29,078 nucleotides of DNA from a virus. The position numbers were made by a program, and so were the translations under genes. Below are positions 10,201 to 18,152 of this stretch, one piece after another (within the stretch, counting starts at the first letter, position 1; each line of letters starts with the position of its first letter). The notes beneath the pieces were generated by a model. It worked only from the letters and a program-made list of their open reading frames with translations, made no database searches and was not told where the DNA came from. The DNA lies in the IMG/VR virus record IMGVR_UViG_3300047460_000101, positions 1 through 29,078 of that record. One strand, given 5' to 3'.

Positions 10201-13200
10201 AGATGGTATCTACTATCTAACTGCTCTCCGTGGTAACGTTTCACCATTCCCAACTGGTGCTGGTGTAACTAACAACTTCAAGAAGTTTAAGTTCTCTCAA
10301 CCAGTCAGTAAGCTATATCCTCTTAACTATAGAAACGATCCTCTTTGGTTTAAGAAGTCTGGTACTTCACAAGAAGAAAAAGATCTATATGCTGCATTAA
10401 TTGACCCACCACAGGTATACTCTGCTGCTGACAACTATGTACATGGTCTTGTCACAGTTAACGACTTTAAGAACTCTACAACCAGAGAGATGGTTGCAGA
10501 CCTTACAGAACAACCTGCATTCTTGCTTAACACCTACACTGGTGTCAATGCAATTCAAGCACAAAGTGGTAATGCAACTTCTGGTTCTGAAGATCGCAGG
10601 ATTCCAATTTCTGGTGATAGCACAGTTCTATCTGATCAGAGATATTATGTTGAACTTAGACGACCATCTATCGCTCGTGCTGGTAACCATACGTTTGAAT
10701 ATCTTGGTTTTGGTCCAGGTAACTACTCAACTGGTCTACCAGCTAGACAGGAAGTTGTACTAACACCTGAAGAAGACTTCTACGCACAGTCTAAGAAACA
10801 AGATGGTGGTATCGTATTCTATACAGGTATTAACTCACAAGGTGATCTATACATTGGTAACAGAAGAATTAATGCTATCACTGGTGAAGAGACATTTATA
10901 GACACTGCTACATTAGCAGATGATGGAGATGAGGATGACACAATTGGTGGTCTAGTTACTACCTTCGATACACCTGTAACATTCAACCAGAATATTACAG
11001 TTGTTGGTGGTGACGGACAGCTAGTCAACACATTTGAATCACCAATTACTATCGCTGTTCAAGATTCTGATCTAACACAGGCAAGACATGCATTAATCAT
11101 TCGTTCTAACGTATCTTCTGTTGATCCTGTAACTCAGTTACAACAAGATGAAGGTCTAGACAGAACTGCATTTGCTCCTCCAACTGAAGGTGACATCAGA
11201 CTAAGCAAGAACAGAATTCGTTCTGCTATCTTCCAGTTCAATGCTAGAGGAAATGGTCAGAGTTACATGTTCCAGACTCACACCATTAGCGGTGTTGCAT
11301 CGAACATTACTCCTAATCAATCTCCATTAATTGCTTCTGGTGGTTCTAGAATTGATGCATCTCAATTTGTTACTTATGGTGGTGTTCTTGCTGCTCCTGG
11401 CGATGTTCTATTCAAAGGATCTGAGATTGGTAAGAATGGATCTATTGCATGGGTCTTATCTAACTACTTCTCTCAGATTGCAGATAATCAGATTGATAAC
11501 ATTGAGTTTGATGGTACTAACGTTGTTAAGATCTCCTTCAGAGACTTTAACAGTGGTGTTACTCTTTCTAACACTGATATTGGAATTACTTCTGCTTCTC
11601 AGATTAGAATCAAGAACTTCTACTATGATCCTAGATTGAATCTAACTTGGGTAGTATATGCTGCTAAACCAGGCGATGCATTCTCTCCAAGCAATAACTA
11701 CTGTCACTTCCAAGTTATTGATCAGATCCCACAGGCAACTGAACCATGGGAAAATATTATTGCTGGAACTTCAGCAGGTGCAGATCAACCAACTATTGAG
11801 TTCTCTAATGCTAACTTCAAGGAAGTTGGTGTTCTAGGTGCTGAAGCACTGAGAACTGAAACTGAGACTATTGGTGAGTACAAGCTAGGCATCAACACTG
11901 TTGCTCGTGCTCCACATAGTGCATATACAAATGCATGGGTTGATACTCTAACAACTGATCCTCGTGCAAACCTTGATGTTGTTGGTAACACATTCATTAG
12001 CGGTAGAATTACAGGTGACTTCTTAGATCACACTAACTTCGCTGATCGTGACAAGACAGCAATCGACAATGCACTGTTAGTTGGTGGTGATAGTTCTGCT
12101 CCTAATGATGAGGCAGTCTTACGTGTTGCTACTACAAATAGTGGTCGTGTTGGTATTAATGTAGATAACTCTCAACTAGACAGAGCTCTGGTTGTTGACG
12201 GCACATCTAGATTTACTGATGATGTTCGCTTTGAACATGATATTGAAGTCAATGGTGATGATGGTGTAATTGCTGAGATTAGAACTTCTCAGACAACTGG
12301 CACATTTAATCTAATTGATGATACCACATTTACTGGAACAGTCAACTTCGGTAGCGAAGTTACTTATCTCAACATGTTGAATGATAGTGTTGATGATCAA
12401 TTCATTAACATCGGTAGAGGATCTGCACATAGCAACATCTGGTTGGGTGCTACACCTGATAGCTCTGGTGTTGGTATCTCCAAGGTAGAAATTGGTGGTG
12501 CATATCTCAACTCTAATGAAGATCTATCTTACACCAAGATCAATACCAGAAACTTCAGAGTTGATGGTGATATGTGGCTCGGATTCCGTAGAGGAATTGG
12601 TGAGACTGTTGAACTTAAGTCTCAAGCATCACAAGTTGAATTCTTCTCTAACTCTGGTGGTCCTTCGATCCTTAACTTCGCACTAAATGCATCTGAGATT
12701 AACATCGCAGGTCAAGGTGGTAAGACTACGATTAACAACCAACTAGAGGTTGTTGCATCTGCTAAGTTCCTTGGTGATATGCATATGTGTGGTGGTGTTG
12801 CCTCCTTCGCATTTGAAGGTGGTAGAGCACAACTTGGCACAGATATTAGCGCACACGAAGATGGAATCTTAAGTGATACTCTCTTTAATAAGAATATTGA
12901 TATCCTCAACATATTAGTTGTAGGAACTACAGAGGAAGGATATAACCAAGTTGATACCGCAGGTAGTGGAACTTGGGGTGGTGCAGCTTATCAGCAGGCA
13001 GTAAACATCGGTGGTGTAATTGAACCAACAGATCTATCCGCTCTATCTGGTGATCAGTTCTATCTACCACTTAAGAATCAACCAGTCAAAGCAAATGGTG
13101 ATCCATACTTTGGAACTAATGATTATATCATTATTAATAGTGCTGTTGTTGGATCTGGTTCTTCTGCAACCAGTCACCCAGAAATTCTACAGATTGTAGA

Positions 13201-15490
13201 ACTAACTAGAATCAACGCTGCTCCTTACTATGTTAAGGTTAAGCGTCGTCCATTCGGTGCATTTGGCGGTATCCTAGAAAATCATGCTGATACAACTCCT
13301 ATCTTTAAGGTTAATGTACAGTTTGATGCTACATGGACTGAGCAAGCACTTGATAGCGATAGTAGTGCAACTGACAATGTATATCTCTCTGAGTTTGGTG
13401 GGTCACTTACTAATAACGATTACGTTATCGTTGATAGAGATGACTCTCCTAAAGTCCCAGAATATGTCAAGGTTGTTTCTCCATTAGATCAGCAAGTTCA
13501 GAAGTTTAGAGTTTCTAACTGTAGTGATCCTGATGAGGATGTATTCGTAGTCAACTCTGTAACTGGTGAGGTACAGATTGGTAATCCAAATATTCCTGGA
13601 TCTGTTCTTACTATCAACTCTAGCTTAGCATTTGATGGTGGTTGTGGCACTCTAAATCAAGTTGAGTTTACTGGTAATATTGAATCTCGTTCTAGAGTTA
13701 TTTCTAACGTTACTATTACAACTGCTAATAAGACACTCGCAGACATTAAACCAGGCGATTCTCTGAAGATTCTTACAGACTCCTGTCCTGTTAAGACTTT
13801 ACAAGATACCAAAGTTGATTTCATCTTTGGTGGTGCTATCTATCTAAATCAATCATTCATTGGTGGTTCTTCTGCTACTGGTATAAGCATGAAGGCAGAG
13901 AGAGATGAACTCTTTACTGTCAAAGATGGTGGTGAAAATAGAACGTTTGAAATTAACTCTTGTTCTGGAACTACTGATATTGGATCTTACGTTGGCAGAC
14001 TTGATGTAGGAATAGCATGGTCTAGCAATTCTTCTTATACTACTACTGCTTCTCTTGAGAGTGTAGTTGATCTAGATGATGTAGTTGCTTACAGTTACTA
14101 TGTTGATCCACAGACTATTCAGTCAAATGGTCCTTCAACTACTATTTCTGCAGCAACTGCAACTGGAAATGATGCAACACTACTACAGATTCCTGTACAA
14201 AGTCTTGGTGAAGGTTCTGGTGCATTCGTTGTTGGTGATCTAATTGCTATTGGTCCTACTGCTTCCTTCGCTACTTCTGGACAACTTGAATTCCTTGAGA
14301 TTGATGGTGTTATCACTGGTGCAATTCCTACTCTAATCGCAAAACGTGCTCAGGAAGGAACAGTTGAGATGACTCACAACGTTGGTGATTCTGTAAGAAG
14401 ACTCATCAAACATAAAGATTGGTCTCGTGTTAATGATGCTGAGATCAGACAAAGACAGTCTGGCGGAGCTCCTGTTGATTATCTCTCTGTAATTATTGAG
14501 AGAGGATACATTGTACAACAGAAACTAGATTATAAGCAATGGATAAGATTTAGTAATAAGTCTAACAGTGAAGAGGTTCTAGCTGTTGTAAACGGTAGAT
14601 TGGATGGAAAGATTCACACAACTGTGATGAATGAACAACTTGGTGATGGTGCCAAGTCTTATAGACAAGGTAGTCTACACGTTACCAACAATCTAACGTT
14701 GGGTGGCGGTGACTTTATCATCTATGATTCTGTTAGACAGACTGAACTATTCAAGTTAACCAACGATGATGGTCATGCTGATCACCAAGGTTTACTTAAC
14801 TGGGATGCTGGTGTTGTTGCTAGAGGTGACTTCTTCTTATATCCATCATCTTGTCCAGAAAACGTTATTCAATCACTAGATTGTACTCCATCGTTCTCTA
14901 TTGATAACCTTGGAAATGGCACAGTTAAAACTTCCCTAACTATTACGGGGGTATCGACTACTACACCTACCGAGACAAATGTATTCTCTGTACAAAATCT
15001 TGGAGTTAATGGTGCAGATCAATTTGAAGTCAAGCAAGATCGTTCTATTGATGCCTTTGGTATTAATAACTACTACACTAGCAATGGTGCAAGACACACC
15101 AGATATATTTCTGCTGCATCACCTGAAGCAGATCTAACTCTGGTTCCAAATATTGTTTACATGGCAAATATTCAATCAACACAAACCTTGATTGTAACTT
15201 TACCAGATGGAGCAAAAACTGGCGATGTTGTTAGATTGATTGACGTTGGTGGCAATCTTAAATATGATACCACACTTGTTATTAGAACCCCTGAAACCAG
15301 TGGAACTCCAATTCAAGGAGATTCTACAGGTACACTGTTTGGCGATAGAATTACACCATATCCTTCTGGTGAACTCGTTGTACAAACAGCAAATGCAGCA
15401 TTTGCTTTGATCTATCTCGGTTCTACTGATAGTAATAATCAAATCGGAATTCCAACCAGTGTACAAGGTTGGTGGCTAATGGAGGTCTGA
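1211..15490 (+). CDS. Giant modular virion structural/tail fibre protein (4,759 residues)
   Basis: A single uninterrupted frame. Residues about 17-60 (YVSPDDF, then NSPVTPFKSIQRA) resemble the start of pectate-lyase-like beta-helix proteins, where G-x-SPxxPFxSIQxA is common. Residues about 650-2350 form a mosaic of helical modules with conserved K-C-x-R-D-(I/L/M)-G and GGN motifs, C-x-DVQxAI modules, a 43-residue tandem repeat and beta modules ending in VNVGAS. Residues about 2350-3570 are beta-rich without a recognised domain. From about 3580 the text is fibre-like (GRVGIN, VDGTSRFTDDV) and the C-terminus is hydrophobic (GWWLMEV). No signal peptide or membrane segment is visible. The late promoter is just upstream, and three collar proteins follow, the first starting nine bases after the stop. 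I infer a virion protein, probably a long fibre or baseplate-attached appendage, by analogy with large structural proteins of T4-like cyanophages. Its exact place in the tail cannot be read from sequence. Confidence 0.85.
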   Translation: MPLTRLDNLISSKTGKYLYVSPDDFNATDALSNRGNSPVTPFKSIQRAFLEIARYSYLPGFQNDRFDQFSIMLMPGIHYIDNRPGLVDTSGIDVFGFDQATNAWTDDSILDISNPDNIFYKYNNTEGGAIIPRGSSLVGYDLRRTVVRPMYVPDPATTEREIPRSAIFNVTGGCYFWQFTIKDGQTTSESPLYDNSEGSGLVYYDPKDFAKKSAPNFSHHKLTVFEYADTEELSLFYRKIAKGFSAYQPTIDDPGEFDFRVQENRIVGPLSDSRVIESLTLADATTDPSIPASTAEITVTTKVDHGYFAGQFVAIANTQIDDVLEGIFQIKEIDQNDARKFKYEVPFVVSGIGSNIVSGQTVSVDTTPALGQNAQTLAEVDSVESASPYVFNVSIRSTWGICGIWANGLKATGFKSMVIAQYTGVSLQKDDRAFIRYDEYTNTWNQASLVDAFATVPYHTKGDSYWKDEWRNFHVRASDDAFIQNVSIFAVGFADHFLMESGGDMSITNSNSNFGNTSLHAIGFKGFAFNQDKGGFITDIIPPEAVIDNTASTKKINYYTIDIQGTLQTSQNYTKLFLGNDDIVDPLVRPAATINGYRLGAKSDDKLYVKLDNAPGTDEFFNAQLEPTGFVKYVAKGSILNPSGGVVNSVYADAANLIESNRRMIQEEVFGYILEKYPRLQNIPYVNPGLNPAGNRYFDARNLIAANRQQIVDTAFDDMITTYGSSVIQGIGDGKCKRDIGLIVDAVAEDLKDGGNSNVIAATRTYFDGDGNPLTNGLVGEEDYATYAFRRARDLCKLAIANLLTVQADLYDPDPNSNLAPYGINLGKTGSQAELDGDTTNGVTIDLALKADPASRYKDARNRIVANREFILDAALAEVSVYHPDFYIPGDTQTNSQSRLADGFRMIRRNSSEIRDKALAAIAVAHPNFYIDGDNQTDEGSRYASAYRLIANNRNQIIDVALAETTVQHPDYYFVGDQQTDARSRYADGYRLIQQNKTEIVNTAWTNTLGQYAGAAATEVKCKRDMGIFVDSVSLDLFVGGNKYARKFIQEYFNAAGNAWISGGLQGEETESIYAFNQARDLMKSAVANQLSIQDPTVTPGPAQYGGGGGDIANTNAGACDDVQSAITTLVDIVTTQIAAGDLSALPAETAYIAGPGEEKCRRDIGIFVDSIALDLFCKGNVYTHRFGAEFFTDASTPEFSFNSGVYNTNFNKAAETIKKAITNQLYEKDLFRTADNAPGSAYGQVSKNYTPHGATYNAATGDMVLSIANHGLSNGDRVKIADSGVVFTCTMDSNGSNHAYPRNTDPASGQYLEITASTTDSITVNVGASPAGQQYDHTFVSAVANCVNFAGNTANQLIDAQTALCSDVQSAVDSLTSIVTTILSNGNLSTMPIEVNYGSGRGPGELKCARDIGYFIDAISVDMFCEGNKHTRTFTEQYFTNATTPLNNGLVGEEAESVTAFNTALNEMKRAVTNQLYYKDLTVTEGESQYGDGNGTVARNSSTACADVQNAITTLGTIATDAITAGNITGGIWNSAANAGTFITGEAKCRRDLGIVVDAVAQDLWFGGNEFTIAATKEYFNNNALIANGVDAEVAPSITAFKRAEDLMQRALNNVYYDRDLNITLDQTGDPPIVGDIECDAHDMVTSNLDFIAEEAYLRMIAAYPAYTPQANNTAQDCKDDVITVLKEVMWDVKFGGNYKTYDAAKIYVTNYDYQTGTNISTFLDAERDEAAKVMLEAKNIAMQVIKNETVTTDVSNTKTQVIDTTIVDDWDADELLPKCGSAVAAVDTLFGIVIQAIGNDGGVGNLDGVVRTTLDGPDPAWNKALNVISTTATSVTLNVGASASQDQYPHTFIAAATGALVSGGAYAHTFVSASADAVNVVNGSPLTPINATYDAASGDLTLYFGTAHGVTTSDQLSLDNNSLTFSCDMGRDSTTKTYPRAGSDPVAGQNVNPTAVTATSITINVGASPLVEHNVSNAVYDPATGSVALTIGSHTITSGTSVKLKEESLIFKCTKDQNVMTHSYPRASGKYRPAAYADGNCSDVLATVNALIDITCNSLNDGNLNNLPPLNNGEWDCANVRSSIEVLFDILQDAIVGGTLAGLPPLNTGDFTINNEASKCFRDVTYIVDAVVNDLRLGGNINSIQAGEAYYVGNNLEYIDGEKTETLDAWNYVGEMATAAMRNFDVLAFNCSTTTGSAIVDVNDTRGIIIGMSVKEYDDTDPTAPAYVNGLLQSGATQLVSNIPAGTYVKNIVSNTQIELGVNGSRLTEGNTVNALQTSTTTELYFVYESGIWADTLPTTKIVGPAGTGEEVIQDTTVSSTNRECSGTANAIETLVGNITTIINSGLGTVTRQEQTVNTALLASRATVFTIDVSGSGPSNPHDFETGTAVRLVPRPRFDQVTGKYVDVDKRLVRLPNGFDTNRTYYVIAPGRVTQPENYGGTSFFDGSDQTRLMLATSRENAASGIYIYASETDAIDKDVEIDLYQFVLDDKYDLHNYTGVLSTSVNAGIQTDVSHIFDAPNAGTTPQKAFIRAVEGGVLPLISQTYVNDPQVAVTDSQNSAIGRINPNIEFFTRYQNNKTLTLHKTHADAINNVNPITFASGQSGLEFNVYANKSRSPMRFDPGFTDATATNGKWYIQCKDEVTGSGDPTDNIFWRISQSDYADRQRSTDMWYQRLEDNRDKDDRTYKLRMVIPKYLENARDPINGFVVKTRTDDTRKLVPQKIVLKPVVGTVYGARFENPVQAGEYIGYDSADFNTNSLNLDAQYDPFKKDQTGAGIEYRAFARFTSGIQATIQSGRYVEDVLDPSIKYLELNLYDHAVDTRNFPGLRNETFTTIKITAPQGGNFVTSKVDNTSGSPNAISFTGNSSGLANVHAYYTVNGEHYLIIKNVRSGDLEYSEYANTRFTQGTVFADMLEDQDMGKSLPLKTQIRKNNPQFFYKQNGANVYTITPGDRIQDDAGVEYYVDSVEDAGVIEDTFYIFGYDTLQKRISGQQDGIYYLTALRGNVSPFPTGAGVTNNFKKFKFSQPVSKLYPLNYRNDPLWFKKSGTSQEEKDLYAALIDPPQVYSAADNYVHGLVTVNDFKNSTTREMVADLTEQPAFLLNTYTGVNAIQAQSGNATSGSEDRRIPISGDSTVLSDQRYYVELRRPSIARAGNHTFEYLGFGPGNYSTGLPARQEVVLTPEEDFYAQSKKQDGGIVFYTGINSQGDLYIGNRRINAITGEETFIDTATLADDGDEDDTIGGLVTTFDTPVTFNQNITVVGGDGQLVNTFESPITIAVQDSDLTQARHALIIRSNVSSVDPVTQLQQDEGLDRTAFAPPTEGDIRLSKNRIRSAIFQFNARGNGQSYMFQTHTISGVASNITPNQSPLIASGGSRIDASQFVTYGGVLAAPGDVLFKGSEIGKNGSIAWVLSNYFSQIADNQIDNIEFDGTNVVKISFRDFNSGVTLSNTDIGITSASQIRIKNFYYDPRLNLTWVVYAAKPGDAFSPSNNYCHFQVIDQIPQATEPWENIIAGTSAGADQPTIEFSNANFKEVGVLGAEALRTETETIGEYKLGINTVARAPHSAYTNAWVDTLTTDPRANLDVVGNTFISGRITGDFLDHTNFADRDKTAIDNALLVGGDSSAPNDEAVLRVATTNSGRVGINVDNSQLDRALVVDGTSRFTDDVRFEHDIEVNGDDGVIAEIRTSQTTGTFNLIDDTTFTGTVNFGSEVTYLNMLNDSVDDQFINIGRGSAHSNIWLGATPDSSGVGISKVEIGGAYLNSNEDLSYTKINTRNFRVDGDMWLGFRRGIGETVELKSQASQVEFFSNSGGPSILNFALNASEINIAGQGGKTTINNQLEVVASAKFLGDMHMCGGVASFAFEGGRAQLGTDISAHEDGILSDTLFNKNIDILNILVVGTTEEGYNQVDTAGSGTWGGAAYQQAVNIGGVIEPTDLSALSGDQFYLPLKNQPVKANGDPYFGTNDYIIINSAVVGSGSSATSHPEILQIVELTRINAAPYYVKVKRRPFGAFGGILENHADTTPIFKVNVQFDATWTEQALDSDSSATDNVYLSEFGGSLTNNDYVIVDRDDSPKVPEYVKVVSPLDQQVQKFRVSNCSDPDEDVFVVNSVTGEVQIGNPNIPGSVLTINSSLAFDGGCGTLNQVEFTGNIESRSRVISNVTITTANKTLADIKPGDSLKILTDSCPVKTLQDTKVDFIFGGAIYLNQSFIGGSSATGISMKAERDELFTVKDGGENRTFEINSCSGTTDIGSYVGRLDVGIAWSSNSSYTTTASLESVVDLDDVVAYSYYVDPQTIQSNGPSTTISAATATGNDATLLQIPVQSLGEGSGAFVVGDLIAIGPTASFATSGQLEFLEIDGVITGAIPTLIAKRAQEGTVEMTHNVGDSVRRLIKHKDWSRVNDAEIRQRQSGGAPVDYLSVIIERGYIVQQKLDYKQWIRFSNKSNSEEVLAVVNGRLDGKIHTTVMNEQLGDGAKSYRQGSLHVTNNLTLGGGDFIIYDSVRQTELFKLTNDDGHADHQGLLNWDAGVVARGDFFLYPSSCPENVIQSLDCTPSFSIDNLGNGTVKTSLTITGVSTTTPTETNVFSVQNLGVNGADQFEVKQDRSIDAFGINNYYTSNGARHTRYISAASPEADLTLVPNIVYMANIQSTQTLIVTLPDGAKTGDVVRLIDVGGNLKYDTTLVIRTPETSGTPIQGDSTGTLFGDRITPYPSGELVVQTANAAFALIYLGSTDSNNQIGIPTSVQGWWLMEV
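3776..4250 (+). repeat. Tandem 129-base (43-residue) coding repeat
   Basis: Inside the giant gene, equivalent Arg codons fall at 3776, 3905, 4034 and 4163, an exact 129-base spacing. The consensus is about R-x-x-D-x-x-R-x-I-x-x-N-x-x-x-I-x-D-x-A-L-A-x-x-x-x-x-H-P-x-F/Y-Y-x-x-G-D-x-Q-T-D/N. There are three full copies and a fourth that breaks off after about 29 residues, where a KCKRD module begins. Two looser copies precede it at about 3158 and 3296. The pattern suggests a helical hairpin plus an acidic turn (GDxQTD) that might bind a cation. Confidence 0.85.
4964..7310 (+). repeat. Recurring beta module (FxCxMD, YPR, VNVGAS) in the giant protein
   Basis: A module of about 80-90 residues recurs. 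It opens with A-T-Y-N/D-A-A-(T/S)-G-D, has F-T/S-C-T/D-M then Y-P-R, and ends T-x-x-S-I-T-(V/I)-N-V-G-A-S. Full copies lie at about 4964-5240 and 6880-7115. A copy at about 7120-7300 lacks its end, and a loose tail fragment (SVTLNVGAS, HTFVSA) lies at 6690-6860. A 19-base stretch ending in ATTTGTAAGTGC is near-identical at about 5222 and 6818. I recall similar modules in large marine phage proteins; that recollection was not checked. Confidence 0.7.
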
Positions 15491-15499
15491 TAAAAAAAG

Positions 15500-18151
15500 A
15501 TGGCAAGTTACAACAGAATCAAAGCACAAAAAATCAGTCCTATCGGCACAATCATGCCATGGACTGGTAGCTCTAGTACATCCTCTCTTGTCCCTGATGC
15601 AATCCCTAAGGGGTGGGTTGTATTAAGGGGACAGCAACTAAGAGCAAGAGATTATCCTCTACTTGCACAGGTAGTTGGAAATTTATATGGTCCATTTAAT
15701 GAACCAGGACAACCCTTTATTGGCATTTCTAATAGCTATCCAGTATACAATGATGATGATGTGTTTAATCTACCAACACTCAGTGAAGTATCTTTGATTG
15801 ACTTGGAGAGTTCTGCATTAACTCCTGCAGAAGCATTTGTCGTTGGACAATATGTTTCTTTAAATGGTGTTGATTCTGCACAACAACCATTAACTAATGT
15901 TCTATCTTATATTGACATTAACTTCAGTGTTGATGTTAGTAGTGAACTGGCAGGAAAAATCAAAGGTATTGACTTTGAAGAACCAGCATACTTTGATACT
16001 CTTAGAATTATTCCTAGAAAATTAGGTGTAGAACACACTGCATCTCATACACACTCTAAACCTACTGATGGTTTCTATCCATCTGTAGAACTAGGTGGTG
16101 GTTATCTCGGATTGTTTGAAGCAGGTTTATTTGATGTACAAGATAGTGAATTCACTACTGGTGGTGATATTGGTTTAAACCCTCAAGAATCACAAGCAGA
16201 TAGATTTAATCCTGGAACATTGACATGGACGGCATATGATCCTCAGGCAAATAGTCTTCCAACGATGTCTACATTCAGAAACTATTCTGATGATTCTGAT
16301 GTTATTCCTATTGTACCAACAGTAAACAGAACTGTAGCACAGTATGCTAATACTGTTGAATATCAAGATGATAATAGCTGTATTACAAACGTACAACAAC
16401 CAGCAGTTACTGCTCCATTCCCACCACCAGGAATCTATTTGGGACAAAGAAATTACTATCAATCTAGTGATGTTCCTGGTCCTAGAAGAGGAGAGGGTGT
16501 AACCTTTGTACCTCCTGCAGGTGCAACAAATGCGTTCCTATTGAAAGAAGATCTTACTGTATCTTCTGGATTTTATTCAAAGAGCGTGGGAGAGTGGACA
16601 TACCTTTCTGGATCTATGGGATGGAATTCCATGGATGACCAAATAGTTAATAACTTCCCATTATCTGGTGGTGATGGTACTGGGATAATTGTCAACGCTA
16701 CATTTGAACCATGGCCTGATCCTGCATTAGCAACAGGTGGATTCTCTGCCGCTCAAGGTGACTTTGCGATTTACGAGGATAGTCTCGGTAATTCAGAAGT
16801 ACCAAACCCAAACAGTGAAGTAACTAGTTCTGGATATTACGCTGCTGCTATTAATAGATGGGCGTATAATAATGATGGAGCAAATGCTCAGCTTTGGAAT
16901 GATGGAAGTGATTTTGTAGAAGAAGAATTTACCATGACTGGTGGTTCTGGAACTGGTATGGTTTTGAGAATTAGATGTGAAGCATGGCCACAACCATTCA
17001 TTTCAGGTGCAGCAATTGATGTTGCTACATTACAAGGTTATCATAATGAAATTGATTCTGTTGAAAATGATCCCGCTTGGACAAATGGACCAGGACCTGA
17101 TGGTTGGTACAACAGTAACAACATGGGTAATAATGATTGGTTCTATTCTCTTGATGGTTCTGCTGCACAATATTGGAATGGTTTTGGTGACTTTTTAGTT
17201 GCTACTTGTAAGACTAGTGATGGTACATTAGTATCATCTGATGGTAATGGTGTTGGTGCTGAAGTTAGAATTAGACTTGAACCAGTAAGAGGTTCAGGTA
17301 ATAATCCTGCTTATCCTCCCAACTCAAGGTGGAAATTATTAGAAGTTGTAGATCCTGGTACTGGATTTACTGCTGGAGCAGAGCTACAGTGTTACTTTAA
17401 TACTGATAGAAGACTTGCACTAGGACTTCCTAATACTTCTATGCAATCAATGGGTCCATTTGGTATCCTAAAAATTGGACAAGTATCTTCTGGTCAATCT
17501 TATCCATATAATAGTAGATTGAGAGTTGAATCTGTTATTGAAGCTGGAACAGGATATTCAGTTGGAGATATATTAAATTTCTCATTTAATACATCTAGAA
17601 GAATTAATCTTGGTCTTGGCAATTATTCATTCACTCCACAATCAATTAGATTGGATGGTATTGTCGTGAATGGTGGTAGTCCTATCAATACTAGATACAA
17701 GATTAATACTATTAATAATCAAGGAGAAGGTTATAATACTGGCAACACACTAACTTTCCCAACAGCTCAGTTTAGTCCATTTAGTCCTGCTATTAGTACA
17801 GAATTGTTTAGAGTTGATACAATTTTCTCTGGTCCTACTGGTGGTGGATCTGGTGTTGATACAGATGAGGAAGATTATTATGGTGCTATTGGTGAAGGTA
17901 GAGATACTCCTTACCCAGTTACATTGAATCATGGTGCTGATGCATTTACATCTAACTCGCTTGGATCTCATAATCACTTTACTGTTGATTTAACAATGAC
18001 TAAGGGACAGATGGATTTGCCTGGTACTATTCTGATAAATAATATGACGACTGGAAATGTTGAACCTATCAATGTTGACAGAGGATTGAGCGTACAGATT
18101 AATCCTAATACACCATCCCTAACTGTACTGTATATTATCAGAGCATATTAA
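15500..18151 (+). CDS. Tail-collar fibre protein, gp12-like (883 residues)
   Basis: Residues about 12-95 carry a phage tail collar domain: P-x-G-T-I-M-P-W-T-G, PKGWVVLRGQ, RDYPLLAQVVGNLYG and FNLPTL. His clusters follow at H179/H183/H185 (HTASHTH) and H824/H826 (GSHNHF), like the HxH metal site in the trimeric receptor-binding tip of T4 gp12. The last 60 residues (DLPGTILINN, then NTPSLTVLYIIRAY) also fit that type. The middle holds two internal repeat families: three Trp-rich units at residues about 357-410, 445-500 and 534-598 (W-x-Y, GGxGTG, EPWPxP-like) and three G-x-G-Y-x-x-G-x-x-L units at about 609-755, two of them with a TxRRxxLGL tail. It is far longer than T4 gp12 (527 residues). 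GGAGGT, overlapping the end of the giant gene, lies 13 bases before the ATG. It is probably a short tail fibre or adhesin binding the cyanobacterial surface. Confidence 0.85.
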   Translation: MASYNRIKAQKISPIGTIMPWTGSSSTSSLVPDAIPKGWVVLRGQQLRARDYPLLAQVVGNLYGPFNEPGQPFIGISNSYPVYNDDDVFNLPTLSEVSLIDLESSALTPAEAFVVGQYVSLNGVDSAQQPLTNVLSYIDINFSVDVSSELAGKIKGIDFEEPAYFDTLRIIPRKLGVEHTASHTHSKPTDGFYPSVELGGGYLGLFEAGLFDVQDSEFTTGGDIGLNPQESQADRFNPGTLTWTAYDPQANSLPTMSTFRNYSDDSDVIPIVPTVNRTVAQYANTVEYQDDNSCITNVQQPAVTAPFPPPGIYLGQRNYYQSSDVPGPRRGEGVTFVPPAGATNAFLLKEDLTVSSGFYSKSVGEWTYLSGSMGWNSMDDQIVNNFPLSGGDGTGIIVNATFEPWPDPALATGGFSAAQGDFAIYEDSLGNSEVPNPNSEVTSSGYYAAAINRWAYNNDGANAQLWNDGSDFVEEEFTMTGGSGTGMVLRIRCEAWPQPFISGAAIDVATLQGYHNEIDSVENDPAWTNGPGPDGWYNSNNMGNNDWFYSLDGSAAQYWNGFGDFLVATCKTSDGTLVSSDGNGVGAEVRIRLEPVRGSGNNPAYPPNSRWKLLEVVDPGTGFTAGAELQCYFNTDRRLALGLPNTSMQSMGPFGILKIGQVSSGQSYPYNSRLRVESVIEAGTGYSVGDILNFSFNTSRRINLGLGNYSFTPQSIRLDGIVVNGGSPINTRYKINTINNQGEGYNTGNTLTFPTAQFSPFSPAISTELFRVDTIFSGPTGGGSGVDTDEEDYYGAIGEGRDTPYPVTLNHGADAFTSNSLGSHNHFTVDLTMTKGQMDLPGTILINNMTTGNVEPINVDRGLSVQINPNTPSLTVLYIIRAY

Positions 18152-18152
18152 T

